From Erysipelotrichaceae bacterium (GTDB lineage: Bacteria; Bacillota_I; Bacilli_A; Erysipelotrichales; Coprobacillaceae), in the NCBI GenBank assembly GCA_018365815.1, contig JAGZJH010000009.1, positions 1-64,000 of the forward strand: DNA of 64,000 nt, given 5' to 3'. The notes beneath the pieces were generated by a model that had not been told where the DNA came from, did no database searches, and was given only the letters and a program-made list of their open reading frames with translations. This document shows positions 42,745 to 52,763 of this stretch, piece by piece (within the stretch, counting starts at the first letter, position 1; each line of letters begins with the position of its first letter). A program made the translations under genes and the position numbers.

Positions 42745-45279
42745 ATGAAAGAAAAATATACACCAATGATGATGCAATATTTAGAAATTAAAGAACAAAA
42801 TAAAGATGCAATTGTAATGTTTCGTTTAGGAGACTTTTACGAAATGTTTTTTGAAGATGCAAAAATTGCTTCAAAAGTTTTAGATATAGCTTTAACAGGA
42901 AGGGACGCAGGCGCAAAAGAAAGAGTACCTATGTGCGGTGTTCCTTTTCATGCTGTTTCTTCATATATTCAAAAACTCATTGATCAAGGCTATAAAGTAG
43001 CCATTGTTGAGCAGTTGACTATTCCAGGTGAAACAAAAGGAATTGTTAAACGTGGCGTTATTCAAGTCATTACTCCAGGAACTGTAATGGATGAAGCAAT
43101 GAATAAACAAGATAATAACTTCATCGCTTGTTTTAAATCATTTGAATTTAACCATGTTGTTGGTTTTGCAGATATTTCAACCGGAGAAACAAGTGTTATG
43201 CTCATTGAACCCAATCAAGATGCATTAATTGATGTGTTATTAAGTTACCAAGTTAAAGAATTAGTAGTATGCCAAGATGAAAGGGCAGTAGATTTTGAAT
43301 TATTACAAAATAATTATCATTTACTGATCTCATATGCAAATAATGATCAATTTAAAGAGGCTTATAAACCTTTATTTGAATCACTTAAAGATATAAAAAT
43401 GATACAAACAATGTCTCTTTTATTTAATTATTTAGTTGAAACACAAAAACGTGATTTACCTTATTTACAAAAAGTCAGTTTGATAGAAAATCAAAATTAT
43501 TTAAACATGGATATTTTTACAAAAAATAGTTTAGAGTTGTTAAATACAATTCGTCAAAATGAAAAATATGGAAGTTTATTTTGGTTATTAGATCATACTA
43601 AATGTGCAATGGGGTCTCGTTTATTAAAACAATGGATCGATAAACCATTAATCAAACTAGAAGATATTGAAAAACGTTTAGATATCGTTGAATTATTGAT
43701 GAATAGTTACCTTGAAAGAGAAAGTATTAAAGAAATTTTAAAAGAAGTCTATGATTTAGAAAGATTAGCTGCACGTGTCGCTTATGGAAATGTCAATCCT
43801 CGTGATTTAAAATGGATCAGTAATTCGTTAAAAGTAGTACCGGAATTACGTCATCAATTATTATCATTAAATCACCCATTAACCAATGAGTTATTAACTG
43901 ATTTAGTAGATTTATCTAAAATCACAACCTTAATCGACATGGCTTTAGTAGACCAACCGCCTTTAAATATTAAAGATGGTGGATTAATTAGACCGGGATA
44001 TAATGCACAATTAGATGAATATTTAGATATACGTGCACATGGTAAACAATGGATTTTAGATTTTGAAGCTAAAGAAAGGGAAAAAACCGGAATTAAAAAT
44101 TTAAAAATCGGTTATAATCGTGTGTTTGGTTATTATATTGAAGTGACTAAAAGTTATTTAAATCAAGTGAGAGATGAGTTTTTATACACTCGTAAGCAAA
44201 GTTTAGCCAACGCTGAGCGCTTTGTGACACCTGAACTTAAAGAAATGGAAAATAAAATTTTAAGTGCAGAAGATAAAATCACTCAACTTGAATATGAATT
44301 GTTTTGTGATTTAAGAGATACAATTAAAGTTGAGGTGAATACGTTACAACGTATTGCTAAAGCGATTGCTAAAATTGATGTTTATCAGTCACTTGCTACT
44401 ATTTCAAGTGAAAATGGCTATGTTCGCCCTGTTTTTAATACCAATAAACAATTACATATCGTCGAGGGAAAACACGCAGTCATTAATGAAGTGATGAAAA
44501 AACAACATTATGTCGAAAATGATGCAAGTATGAATAGTAATCAACATATTTTAATGATTACTGGTCCTAATATGGGAGGGAAATCTACTTATATGCGTCA
44601 AATTGCTTTAACGATTATCATGGCTCAAATAGGGTGTTTTGTTTGTGCTAAGGAAGCAAATTTACCTTTAATAGATAAAATTTTTACACGTATTGGAGCA
44701 AGTGATGATTTAATCTCAGGTCAATCTACTTTCATGGTTGAAATGTTAGAGGCCAATAAAGCATTACAAAATGCTACTGAAAATTCATTAATTGTTTTTG
44801 ATGAAATCGGACGTGGAACAGCGACTTATGATGGAATGGCAATTGCCCAATCAATGATTGAATATATCGTTAGTAAGATCCATTGCTTAACTTTATTTTC
44901 AACACATTATCATGAACTTACTGAATTAGAAACTACATTAGGGAAAATTAAAAACGTTCATGCCAGTGTGAGTGAACAAGGTCATGAGATAGTTTTTATG
45001 TATAAAATAAAACCTGGCCGAGCAAATAAATCTTATGGAATTAATGTCGCTAAATTAGCCAATTTACCAGAAAGTTTATTAGATCGTGCCAATGAAATAT
45101 TAACAAATTTAGAAAAAAATAGTTATCAAGTTAATGAAGTGAATGTTTTATCTAATGATGATCAAAAGCATGAACCCTCAATGATTGAAATGTATTTAGA
45201 TAAAATAGATCCAATGTCTTTGTCTCCATTAGATGCACTATCAACCTTAATTGAATTAAAGAAAATGGCAGGTAAATAA
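42745..45279 (+). CDS. mutS: DNA mismatch repair protein MutS
   Basis: MutS recognises mispairs and recruits MutL. The 844-residue protein has the mismatch-binding motif FRLGDFYEMFFEDA near residue 27, where the Phe stacks on the mispair. The connector, lever and clamp domains follow. The ATPase has Walker A GPNMGGKST near residue 607 and ends with helix-rich dimerisation residues. A short C-terminal tail follows. It is separated from mutL by two bases. Confidence 0.99.
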   Translation: MKEKYTPMMMQYLEIKEQNKDAIVMFRLGDFYEMFFEDAKIASKVLDIALTGRDAGAKERVPMCGVPFHAVSSYIQKLIDQGYKVAIVEQLTIPGETKGIVKRGVIQVITPGTVMDEAMNKQDNNFIACFKSFEFNHVVGFADISTGETSVMLIEPNQDALIDVLLSYQVKELVVCQDERAVDFELLQNNYHLLISYANNDQFKEAYKPLFESLKDIKMIQTMSLLFNYLVETQKRDLPYLQKVSLIENQNYLNMDIFTKNSLELLNTIRQNEKYGSLFWLLDHTKCAMGSRLLKQWIDKPLIKLEDIEKRLDIVELLMNSYLERESIKEILKEVYDLERLAARVAYGNVNPRDLKWISNSLKVVPELRHQLLSLNHPLTNELLTDLVDLSKITTLIDMALVDQPPLNIKDGGLIRPGYNAQLDEYLDIRAHGKQWILDFEAKEREKTGIKNLKIGYNRVFGYYIEVTKSYLNQVRDEFLYTRKQSLANAERFVTPELKEMENKILSAEDKITQLEYELFCDLRDTIKVEVNTLQRIAKAIAKIDVYQSLATISSENGYVRPVFNTNKQLHIVEGKHAVINEVMKKQHYVENDASMNSNQHILMITGPNMGGKSTYMRQIALTIIMAQIGCFVCAKEANLPLIDKIFTRIGASDDLISGQSTFMVEMLEANKALQNATENSLIVFDEIGRGTATYDGMAIAQSMIEYIVSKIHCLTLFSTHYHELTELETTLGKIKNVHASVSEQGHEIVFMYKIKPGRANKSYGINVAKLANLPESLLDRANEILTNLEKNSYQVNEVNVLSNDDQKHEPSMIEMYLDKIDPMSLSPLDALSTLIELKKMAGK

Positions 45280-45281
45280 CT

Positions 45282-47126
45282 ATGGGAAAGATTAAACAAT
45301 TAGATAAGCAATTAGCCAATAAAATTGCAGCCGGTGAAGTGATTGAGCGTCCGGCAAATGTCGTTAAAGAATTAGTTGAAAATAGCATAGATGCCAATAG
45401 TCATGCTATATCTATTTATATTGAAGATGGTGGGTTAACTTTAGTGAAAGTGGTTGATGATGGTGATGGAATGGATAAAGTTGATGCGAAACTTTGCTTT
45501 TCTACTCATGCTACAAGTAAAATTAAAGACGATTTTGATCTATTTAATATTACGACATTAGGATTTAGAGGAGAGGCCATTCCTTCAATTGCCTCTATTT
45601 CTCACTTTAGTTTAAAAACATCACAAGGTGAAAGTGGCATTCAAATTAATTATGAATTTGGTGAATTAAAAGAAGAATTATTTGCGGATGCTAAAAAAGG
45701 AACAACCATTGAAGTCACTAAATTATTTCAAAATGTTCCTGCTCGTTTAAAATATATGAAAAGTGTCAATGTGGAGTTTTCTCATATTCAAAGTTTTATT
45801 GAGAAATTTGCTTTAGCACACCCTGAAATTGCTTTTAATTTATATCATCAAAATCGTTTGGTATTTAAAACTAATGGTAATGGACAATTACTTGAAGTTA
45901 TCGGACAAATTTATGGTTTAGGGGTTGCTAAAAACATGCTACCTGTTTCTAATCATGATACTGAATTTACTATTTCAGGGTATATTTCAAGAATAGATAC
46001 TTCACGTGCCTCAAAAGCAAATATTATTACTTTAATCAATCAACGTGTTGTTAAAAATGTGATGAGTGTTGATGCTATTAATCAAGCGTACCGTGATTAT
46101 TTATCACACGATCGTTTTCCAATTGCTTTTATTAATATAGAAATCGATCCTTATTTAGTTGATGTTAATGTACACCCAGCTAAAATGGAAGTCAGATTTT
46201 CAAAAGAAAGTCAGTTAAAAACTTTAGTCTATAATACAGTCAAAGAAACTTTACAAAAATATGATTTAACTTATCAACCTAAAAATAAAGAAACTGAAAA
46301 AGAAACTTATAATCGTAATTATCAACAATCTTCTTTTGAGTTGAAAATTGAAGAACCACAACCCATTTATGAACCAACTTCTTCAATTGAAATTTCAAAA
46401 GAAACAACAAGTTATTTTGAATCTCCGGTTTTTAGAGTTGATGAAACTAAAACTGATGAATTAAAAAATCAAATGAACATATCTATTGATGAAAATAACA
46501 TTCAAAACAATACACCTATTATTCAAGAAGAACCTCAAAAACCTATTAAAAAGAAAATATATGCAAAATGTCAAATTCATGGTTCATATATCGTTGGTGA
46601 AAATCAAGAGGGATTGTATTTAGTCGATCAACACGCCGCTAAAGAACGTGTCAATTATGAATATTATAAAAGTAAATTTGCAAAGTTTGTCCCTATTTAC
46701 CAAGATTTATTAATCCCATTGATTTTTGAATTTCCACATAGTGAGTTTTTAGTGTTATTAGAGAAAAAAGATTTACTTCTTAAAGTAGGAATTGAACTTG
46801 AACAATTTGGAACAAGTAGTTTTACAGTTAAAAAATTACCGATTTGGATAAAACATGTCGATGAAAAAAAATACATTGATGATATGATTGAACAAATTTT
46901 AACACAAAATAAAGTTGATTTATTATCATTACAAGAGTATGCAATTGCTTCTTTAAGTTGTAAAGCGAGTTTAAAAGCCAATACTTATTTAACAATAACA
47001 GATATGCAAGCAATATTAGATGATTTAATGCGTTGTGATAATCCTTATGTTTGCCCTCATGGTAGGCCGACAGTCATCTTTTATTCAGGTTATGAGTTAG
47101 AAAAATTATTTAAGAGGGTGGTATAA
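45282..47126 (+). CDS. mutL: DNA mismatch repair protein MutL
   Basis: The 614-residue protein has an N-terminal GHKL ATPase (GEVIERPANVVKELVENSID at about residues 18-37, DDGDGM, GFRGEAIPSI). A variable linker spans residues 330-425. The C-terminal domain carries the endonuclease motif DQHA-x2-E-x4-E (DQHAAKERVNYE) near residue 449, so this MutL is the nicking type used by organisms without MutH. It shares one base with the downstream YvlD-like gene. Confidence 0.98.
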   Translation: MGKIKQLDKQLANKIAAGEVIERPANVVKELVENSIDANSHAISIYIEDGGLTLVKVVDDGDGMDKVDAKLCFSTHATSKIKDDFDLFNITTLGFRGEAIPSIASISHFSLKTSQGESGIQINYEFGELKEELFADAKKGTTIEVTKLFQNVPARLKYMKSVNVEFSHIQSFIEKFALAHPEIAFNLYHQNRLVFKTNGNGQLLEVIGQIYGLGVAKNMLPVSNHDTEFTISGYISRIDTSRASKANIITLINQRVVKNVMSVDAINQAYRDYLSHDRFPIAFINIEIDPYLVDVNVHPAKMEVRFSKESQLKTLVYNTVKETLQKYDLTYQPKNKETEKETYNRNYQQSSFELKIEEPQPIYEPTSSIEISKETTSYFESPVFRVDETKTDELKNQMNISIDENNIQNNTPIIQEEPQKPIKKKIYAKCQIHGSYIVGENQEGLYLVDQHAAKERVNYEYYKSKFAKFVPIYQDLLIPLIFEFPHSEFLVLLEKKDLLLKVGIELEQFGTSSFTVKKLPIWIKHVDEKKYIDDMIEQILTQNKVDLLSLQEYAIASLSCKASLKANTYLTITDMQAILDDLMRCDNPYVCPHGRPTVIFYSGYELEKLFKRVV

Positions 47127-47476
47127 TGAAAAGTCTAACTGAAACAGTGTTTAATTTTATTTTAGGTGCATTAGTAATTATAGTGATTGATTATATGTTT
47201 GAAAGTGTATATGTGGAAAGTTTTTTTGTAGCAATTTTAGTAGCTGTTGTTTTAACGATATTAAACAAAATTGTAAAACCTATTTTAACCTTCCTCGCCT
47301 TTCCTGTAACGATACTTAGTTTAGGGTTGTTTCAATTAGTAATTAATGGATTTATTTTAAAATTAGCAACCATTATTCTTGCTCCGGATTTTAGAATAGA
47401 TTCGTTTACAATGATGATTGTGACTTCTATTTGTATTTCAATTTTATATCGAGTAGTAGGAATTCAAAATGACTAA
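47126..47476 (+). CDS. YvlD-like small membrane protein
   Basis: This 116-residue protein has four hydrophobic helices and the family motif NKIVKPILTFLAFPVTILSL, typical of the YvlD/phage-holin-family-4 group. These are cytoplasmic membrane proteins; their role is not established. It overlaps mutL by one base and miaA by 8 bases, so it is translated within the mutS-mutL-miaA-dtd run. Confidence 0.85.
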   Translation: MKSLTETVFNFILGALVIIVIDYMFESVYVESFFVAILVAVVLTILNKIVKPILTFLAFPVTILSLGLFQLVINGFILKLATIILAPDFRIDSFTMMIVTSICISILYRVVGIQND

Positions 47477-48686
47477 TAAAGTAATTGTTGTTGTTGGACC
47501 TACGGCTGTTGGAAAAACAAAACTAGGTGTAGAATTAGCATTGAAACTAAATGGTGAAGTCATTAGTGGGGATTCAATGCAAATATATCGGCAAATGGAT
47601 ATAGGGACTGCCAAAGTTTCAAACGAAGAAACAAAAGGGATTATTCATCATCTTATTGATATTAAAGATTTTAATGAAAGTTATTCGGTATCAGATTTTC
47701 AATGTGAAGTCAGAAAATGTATCCAAGAGATCCATTCACGCCATAAAATTCCAATTATTGTTGGTGGGACGGGATTGTATATTAAAGCAGCTTTATATGA
47801 TTATGAATTTTCTAAAGAAGTTCAAAAGCAAGAAAATCAATACGATCATTTAAGTAATGAAGAACTTTACCAACTACTTCAAAAAATTGATCCTGCTACG
47901 GCTTTGACACTTCATCAAAATAATCGCCGACGTGTGATTAGAGCTGTTGAGATTTTTAAAACAAGTGGCGAAACAAAAAGTGAAATTGAAAATAAACAAC
48001 AACATATTTGTTTATATGATGTTTGTTTTATTGGATTAACTTTACCTCGTCAAACACTGTATGAGCGTATTAATTTACGAGTAGATTTAATGTTTAAACA
48101 AGGATTATTAGCAGAATTTAAACATTTACTTTCACTAGGGGCAACTTTTGAAAATCAAAGTATGAAAGCCATTGGATATAAAGAATTATTTGATTATCAA
48201 AATGGGATAGTGGATTTAGAGCAAACAGTTGATTTAATTAAACAACATTCACGTCAATATGCTAAAAGACAATATACATGGTTTAAAAACCAAATGGATA
48301 TTCATTGGCTTAATGTTAATTTAGAGGATTTTAACCAAACAGTAAACGAGGCTTTAAATTATATTAAAAACCAAAAGTATTTTAAACATTTAACACTTAA
48401 ATATCATGGTGAAGATGTTTCAAATTTAATGATAAACGGTGTTGAACATATTAAAATCGGTTATAGTGAGGGAGTAAAAGAAAACCCATCACTTTATGAA
48501 ATTAAAACTGGTCAATATCAAAATTTATATCTCATTGATTTTTATTATAATAGTAATATTATTTCAACAGATGAATTACTTGAAAAAATCAACTCTACGA
48601 TAGATCAAATTGAGCAAGTAGGTAAAAAAAATTGGCAACAAAATGGATATGATTTTGAAAAATTTTATGAATTAAAAGAGGTGTGA
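47469..48686 (+). CDS. miaA: tRNA dimethylallyltransferase with a C-terminal extension
   Basis: MiaA prenylates A37 of tRNAs reading U-initial codons, making the substrate of MiaB. The P-loop GPTAVGKTKLG is at residues 10-20, with DSMQIYRQMDIGTAKV and the GGTGLYIKA motif at about 99-107. The family's last recognisable segment is SRQYAKRQYTWFKNQM (261-276). Normal MiaA has about 300-315 residues. This one has 405, because about 100 more residues (from about 304) follow without a stop. The extension contains strands such as HIKIGYSEG and NLYLIDFYYN and a helix around LLEKINSTIDQIEQVG. Its function is unknown. Confidence 0.93.
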   Translation: MTNKVIVVVGPTAVGKTKLGVELALKLNGEVISGDSMQIYRQMDIGTAKVSNEETKGIIHHLIDIKDFNESYSVSDFQCEVRKCIQEIHSRHKIPIIVGGTGLYIKAALYDYEFSKEVQKQENQYDHLSNEELYQLLQKIDPATALTLHQNNRRRVIRAVEIFKTSGETKSEIENKQQHICLYDVCFIGLTLPRQTLYERINLRVDLMFKQGLLAEFKHLLSLGATFENQSMKAIGYKELFDYQNGIVDLEQTVDLIKQHSRQYAKRQYTWFKNQMDIHWLNVNLEDFNQTVNEALNYIKNQKYFKHLTLKYHGEDVSNLMINGVEHIKIGYSEGVKENPSLYEIKTGQYQNLYLIDFYYNSNIISTDELLEKINSTIDQIEQVGKKNWQQNGYDFEKFYELKEV

Positions 48687-48687
48687 A

Positions 48688-49137
48688 ATGAAAATTGTAG
48701 TACAACGTACAACGGGTGCATCAGTTGTCATCAATCAAAAAATAGTTGGAAAAATTAATCAAGGGTTAGTGGCTTTAGTTGGTTTTGAACAAACAGATAC
48801 AAAAGCGGTAGTTGATAAAATGGTTGATAAGATGATTGGGTTAAGAATATTTAGTGATGAAAATGATAAAATGAATTTGTCGTTAAAAGATATAGGGGGA
48901 GAGATTTTATCAATCTCACAATTTACTTTATATGCTGATTGTAAAAAAGGGAGAAGACCAAGTTTTATTAATGCGGCTAAACCTGATTATGCAACGACTT
49001 TATATGATTATTTTAATGAAAAAATTAGTTCTTATCACATTCCTTTGGCATTAGGGCAATTTGGAGCGGATATGAAAGTTAGTTTAGTGAATGATGGCCC
49101 AGTAACGATTATTTTAGATTCAAAGGAATTATTGTAA
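48688..49137 (+). CDS. dtd: D-aminoacyl-tRNA deacylase
   Basis: Dtd removes D-amino acids and glycine mischarged on tRNA. At 149 residues it has standard length. The two signature segments are ISQFTLYADCKKGRRPSF near residue 76, with the SQxT catalytic motif, and NDGPVTIIL near the end, with the Gly-Pro motif. AGAGGTG before the ATG lies in the end of miaA. It precedes relA, as in B. subtilis where the order is relA-dtd. Confidence 0.97.
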   Translation: MKIVVQRTTGASVVINQKIVGKINQGLVALVGFEQTDTKAVVDKMVDKMIGLRIFSDENDKMNLSLKDIGGEILSISQFTLYADCKKGRRPSFINAAKPDYATTLYDYFNEKISSYHIPLALGQFGADMKVSLVNDGPVTIILDSKELL

Positions 49138-49163
49138 AAGATTTCGTTAGAAGTCTTTTTTTA
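49137..49163 (+). terminator. Terminator after dtd
   Basis: AAAGATTTC and GAAGTCTTT (one T-G pair) form a stem around GTTA, followed by seven T. Confidence 0.75.
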
Positions 49164-49270
49164 TTAATAGAATAATTCTAAAATACCAAAAACTATATGC
49201 ATAACATCTTTAAAATTGTTAAAAATTGTTGTAAAATGAATTGTAAATATACAGAAGAAAGGATGATTCT

Positions 49271-51493
49271 ATGGTTAAAATTAAACAAGCAGGCGATTCA
49301 ATGTGTTTTAATGATGTGATGGAATTAGCTTCAACGTATATTACTAAAAAAGAAAGCTTAGATTTAATTCAAAAAGCTTATGATTATATTATGGTAAAAC
49401 ATGAGGGACAAACACGTAAAAGTGGAGAACCTTATACAATTCATTTAATTTGGGTAGCATATATTTTAGCGACACTTCAAACAGGACCGATGACAATTGC
49501 AGCAGGACTTCTTCATGATGTAATGGAAGATTGTGCAGTTCCTGAAAGTGAAATGATTGAACTTTTTGGTGAAGAAATTACAAATCTTGTTGAAGGGGTT
49601 ACAAAAATTAATAAAATCAAATTTCAAAATGAAACTGATGTTTATGCTGAAAATCATCGTAAAATCTATATTGCTATGGCAAAAGATATTCGTGTGATTT
49701 TAATTAAATTTGCTGATCGTTTACACAATATGCGAACTTTGCAATATATGCCTGAACATAAGCAAAAACGTATTGCTAAAGAAACATTAGAAGTTTATGC
49801 CCCAATTGCACACCGTTTAGGGATTAATGACGTACGTATTGAATTAGAAGATTTAAGTTTATATTATTTAGATCCGGTGCCTTATCATGAGATTTCAGTG
49901 TTGCTTGAAAGAAAGCGTGATGAACGAAAAGAAGCAGTTGAAGCAATGATGGAACAAGTTCGTATTTTATTAGATAAACATCATATTGAATATCGTATTT
50001 TAGGGCGTGCAAAACATATTTATAGTATTTATAAAAAAATGGTCATTAAGCATAAAAGATTTGATGAATTATATGACTTAAATGCGATTAGAGTAATTAC
50101 TGATTCAAAAATGAAATGTTATGAAGTATTGGGAATTATTCATGAACATTATCGTCCTTTACCCGGTCGATTTAAAGATTATATTGCAATGCCAAAACCT
50201 AACTTATATCAATCTTTACATACAGCAATTATTGGAGAAATGGGGCAAATTTTTGAAATTCAAATTCGTACTGAAGAAATGGACATGATTGCTGAACGTG
50301 GAGTTGCTGCCCATTGGCGTTATAAAGAAAATAGACAATATTCTTCTAAAGTTGAGCAACAAGAAATCGGTGAAAAATTACAATGGCTTCGTGAGTTTAT
50401 CAGTTTATCAGAAGATATAAAAGATGGCGATGCTAAAGAATATTATGATTCTTTAAGACAAGATATTTTTGAAGCAAATGTTTATGTACTTACCCCTCAA
50501 GGAAAAATTATTGAGTTACCTAATGGTGCAACACCTATTGATTTTGCTTATCGTATCCATACTGAAGTAGGGCATCGTGCAGTTGGGGCAATTGTAAATA
50601 AAGTCATGGTACCTATTGATACCCCTTTAAAAACCGGTGATGTTTGCGAAATCAAAACTAATAAAAATTCATCCGGTCCTAGTGAAGATTGGTTGAAAGT
50701 TGTGCATACGGCAGGAGCAAGAAATAAAATTAAACAATTTCTGCAACAAAAAGAATTAGAAAGTAAGAGAACTACAATTGAATTAGGGCGTAAAATGCTT
50801 AGAGAAGAAATTAAAAAACGTGAAATTGATGATAAGATATATAATGATAGTGAAACTTATAAGTCTATTTTTAACGCTTTTGGTGTGAAAAATTTTGATG
50901 ATATGCTTTATCAAATTGGAAGGAAAAGTATCACTGCTTATGCTGTGTTAGATAAATTAATGCCTAAAAAAGTATCGTTTATTGACAGTATTACAAAAAT
51001 GCTTCAAAAAAATAATACGACTAATGATAAAATTAAAGCATCTAGTCCAACTGGGGTTGTTGTTAAAGGGATGGACGGATTAAAAATTCAGTTAAGTAAA
51101 TGCTGTAATCCAATTCCCGGTGATGATATTGTAGGTTTTGTTTCAAAAGGACAAGGGATTAAAGTTCATCGTAAAGATTGTCCAAATATCGCAACAAATG
51201 ATGCGAAAAAACGTTTAATTGATGTTTATTGGGATTATGCTTCTTTATTTACTCGAAAGTATGAGGTAGAGTTTAAAATAGATGCTACTGATCGTCCTAA
51301 TTTATTAACTGATATTATTACTTCTTTAGGTCAATCAAAGTTGAATATATTAAATATTCATGCTGATACTTTTGATGTGAATGCTGTGATTATGCTTAAA
51401 GTATCGGTTGAAAATTCAAATCAACTTCAATTAGCGTTTGCTAATTTAAAAAAAGTTCATGGTGTATATGAAATAGAACGAATTACACATTAA
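49271..51493 (+). CDS. relA: Bifunctional (p)ppGpp synthetase/hydrolase
   Basis: This long RSH protein makes and degrades the stringent-response alarmone. The 740-residue protein has the HD hydrolase domain (AGLLHDVMEDC near residue 78, KFADRLHNMRTL near 145). The synthetase domain has RAKHIYSIYKKM, RVITDSKMKCYE and GRFKDYIAMPKPNLYQSLH. A TGS domain (LTPQGKIIELPNGATPIDFA) and a C-terminal zinc-finger-like CCNPIPGDDI and ACT domain complete it. Intact HD motifs suggest both activities. AAAGGA precedes the ATG. A long imperfect terminator follows. Confidence 0.97.
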   Translation: MVKIKQAGDSMCFNDVMELASTYITKKESLDLIQKAYDYIMVKHEGQTRKSGEPYTIHLIWVAYILATLQTGPMTIAAGLLHDVMEDCAVPESEMIELFGEEITNLVEGVTKINKIKFQNETDVYAENHRKIYIAMAKDIRVILIKFADRLHNMRTLQYMPEHKQKRIAKETLEVYAPIAHRLGINDVRIELEDLSLYYLDPVPYHEISVLLERKRDERKEAVEAMMEQVRILLDKHHIEYRILGRAKHIYSIYKKMVIKHKRFDELYDLNAIRVITDSKMKCYEVLGIIHEHYRPLPGRFKDYIAMPKPNLYQSLHTAIIGEMGQIFEIQIRTEEMDMIAERGVAAHWRYKENRQYSSKVEQQEIGEKLQWLREFISLSEDIKDGDAKEYYDSLRQDIFEANVYVLTPQGKIIELPNGATPIDFAYRIHTEVGHRAVGAIVNKVMVPIDTPLKTGDVCEIKTNKNSSGPSEDWLKVVHTAGARNKIKQFLQQKELESKRTTIELGRKMLREEIKKREIDDKIYNDSETYKSIFNAFGVKNFDDMLYQIGRKSITAYAVLDKLMPKKVSFIDSITKMLQKNNTTNDKIKASSPTGVVVKGMDGLKIQLSKCCNPIPGDDIVGFVSKGQGIKVHRKDCPNIATNDAKKRLIDVYWDYASLFTRKYEVEFKIDATDRPNLLTDIITSLGQSKLNILNIHADTFDVNAVIMLKVSVENSNQLQLAFANLKKVHGVYEIERITH

Positions 51494-51571
51494 AAAAGAC
51501 AAGCTATATAAAATAAATTTCATAATCTAAAAGTGTGGGTTAGGAAATTTGTTTTATCGCTTGTTTTTTTT
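51494..51571 (+). terminator. Terminator after relA
   Basis: A long imperfect stem is formed by AGACAAGC...AAATTTC and GAAATTTG...GCTTGT, followed by eight T. Confidence 0.7.
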
Positions 51572-51649
51572 GAAAATTTGAATGGGTATGTAACTGATTA
51601 TTTTGTGTTAGTTTAAATTAGATTGGAATAGAAGTTTAGATTAAAGAAA

Positions 51650-51712
51650 GAAAAAGGAGGTTGTTTGTGTTTAAAATAGATGAGTTACCTATTTTGATTT
51701 TAAAACAACCTC
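51650..51712 (-). terminator. Terminator of the cotJ operon
   Basis: GAGGTTGTTT (51657-51666) and AAACAACCTC (51703-51712) form the outer stem, with AAAATAG/CTATTTT inside. On the minus strand CTTTTTC follows. Confidence 0.8.
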
Positions 51713-51724
51713 TAAATAAGTGAA

Positions 51725-52324
51725 TTAACAATCACATTGGTTAGGTGGTGTAGTTGGCAAAGATGTGTTTGAGTATTTTTCAACATATTCGTTATAGAGT
51801 TCTAAAAATCTTTGATAATGAACGATTTCACGTTGGCGTAAAAATGAAAGTGGTGCAAGGATTTCAGGATTATCTGTTAAGCTCATCAAGTGTTCGTAAG
51901 TGGCTCTGGCTTTTTGTTCTGCTGCCATATCTTCTGCTAAATCGGCAATTGGATCACCGGTAACTGCAAAGTAAGTGGTAGTAAATGGAACACCATTGGC
52001 ATTGACAGGGAAAACTGAACGACCATGTTCTGTGTAGTGACCTTCTAATCCGGCTTCTTTAATTTCTTCAATTGTAGCACCTTCCATTAATTGATAACAC
52101 ATTGCTGAAATGATTTCCATGTGTGCCATTTCTTCCGTCCCTATATCAGTAAGTAATGCCTTTCCTTTTTCATCCGGCATTGTATAACGTTGGGTTAAAT
52201 ATCTAAGCAATGCCCCTAATTCTCCATTAGCACCTCCAAATTGCGTTATAATATACTTAGCCATCTTTAAATCCTTATTTTTAATATTTACAGGATATTG
52301 TAAAGTTTTCTCATATTTCCACAT
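51725..52324 (-). CDS. cotJC: Manganese catalase CotJC
   Basis: CotJC is a manganese-catalase-like protein of the inner spore coat. The start is set at ATG 52324, after AAAGGAGACG; this gives 199 residues. The di-manganese helices are visible: GANGELGALLRYLTQRYTMP, GTEEMAHMEIISAMCYQL and MAAEQKARATYEHLMSLT, followed by FLRQREIVHYQRFLELY, each giving a Glu or His ligand. The tail ends in Cys-Asp-Cys. It follows the fused cotJA-cotJB gene by 13 bases. Confidence 0.95.
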   Translation of the reverse strand: MWKYEKTLQYPVNIKNKDLKMAKYIITQFGGANGELGALLRYLTQRYTMPDEKGKALLTDIGTEEMAHMEIISAMCYQLMEGATIEEIKEAGLEGHYTEHGRSVFPVNANGVPFTTTYFAVTGDPIADLAEDMAAEQKARATYEHLMSLTDNPEILAPLSFLRQREIVHYQRFLELYNEYVEKYSNTSLPTTPPNQCDC

Positions 52325-52337
52325 AAGCGTCTCCTTT

Positions 52338-52763
52338 CTATTGATTTTCCCATGGCCATGGAGAATTAATCCATACCCATTCATTTGAATGCTGATTTAC
52401 TTGATTAACTGTAATTGGGTGATATAAACTTACAAATTTATCCTCCAATTGTTTATAAATCGTATTGTATTGATGAAATAAACTCAACATATTCTGATTA
52501 TCAGGGTGCATATCTAAAAATAAATTTAATTCATGTGCTGCAAATTTAAAAGCTAACATTTGTTGATGCAAAGCTTCTTTTTCATTACAAGGATTTAGTT
52601 TGAAATTTGTAAATCCTTTATAAGGACTGTATAAACCCTCAAATAAATTTCCTAACATAAAACCAGTTTCAGGATTAAATAAAGGAAAGTTATTTCCAAT
52701 AGGAAGACAACTTTCATTTCTTTTAAAACAGGTAACATCTTGTTTGTTTTGATAATAATTCAT
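52338..52763 (-). CDS. cotJA-cotJB: Fused CotJA-CotJB spore coat protein
   Basis: This 141-residue protein combines two cotJ products that are separate genes in B. subtilis. Residues 20-55 (LPIGNNFPLFNPETGFMLGN, then LFEGLYSPYKGF) resemble CotJA. Residues 62-141 resemble CotJB, with HQQMLAFKFAAHELNLFLDM, the helix around FHQYNTIYKQLEDKF and the family's final W-V-W-I-N-S-P-W-P-W-E. There is no stop or restart between them. Its ATG at 52763 follows AAGGAGGAAAA. cotJC follows. The fusion itself is seen in sequence; the joint function in coat assembly is inferred. Confidence 0.85.
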   Translation of the reverse strand: MNYYQNKQDVTCFKRNESCLPIGNNFPLFNPETGFMLGNLFEGLYSPYKGFTNFKLNPCNEKEALHQQMLAFKFAAHELNLFLDMHPDNQNMLSLFHQYNTIYKQLEDKFVSLYHPITVNQVNQHSNEWVWINSPWPWENQ

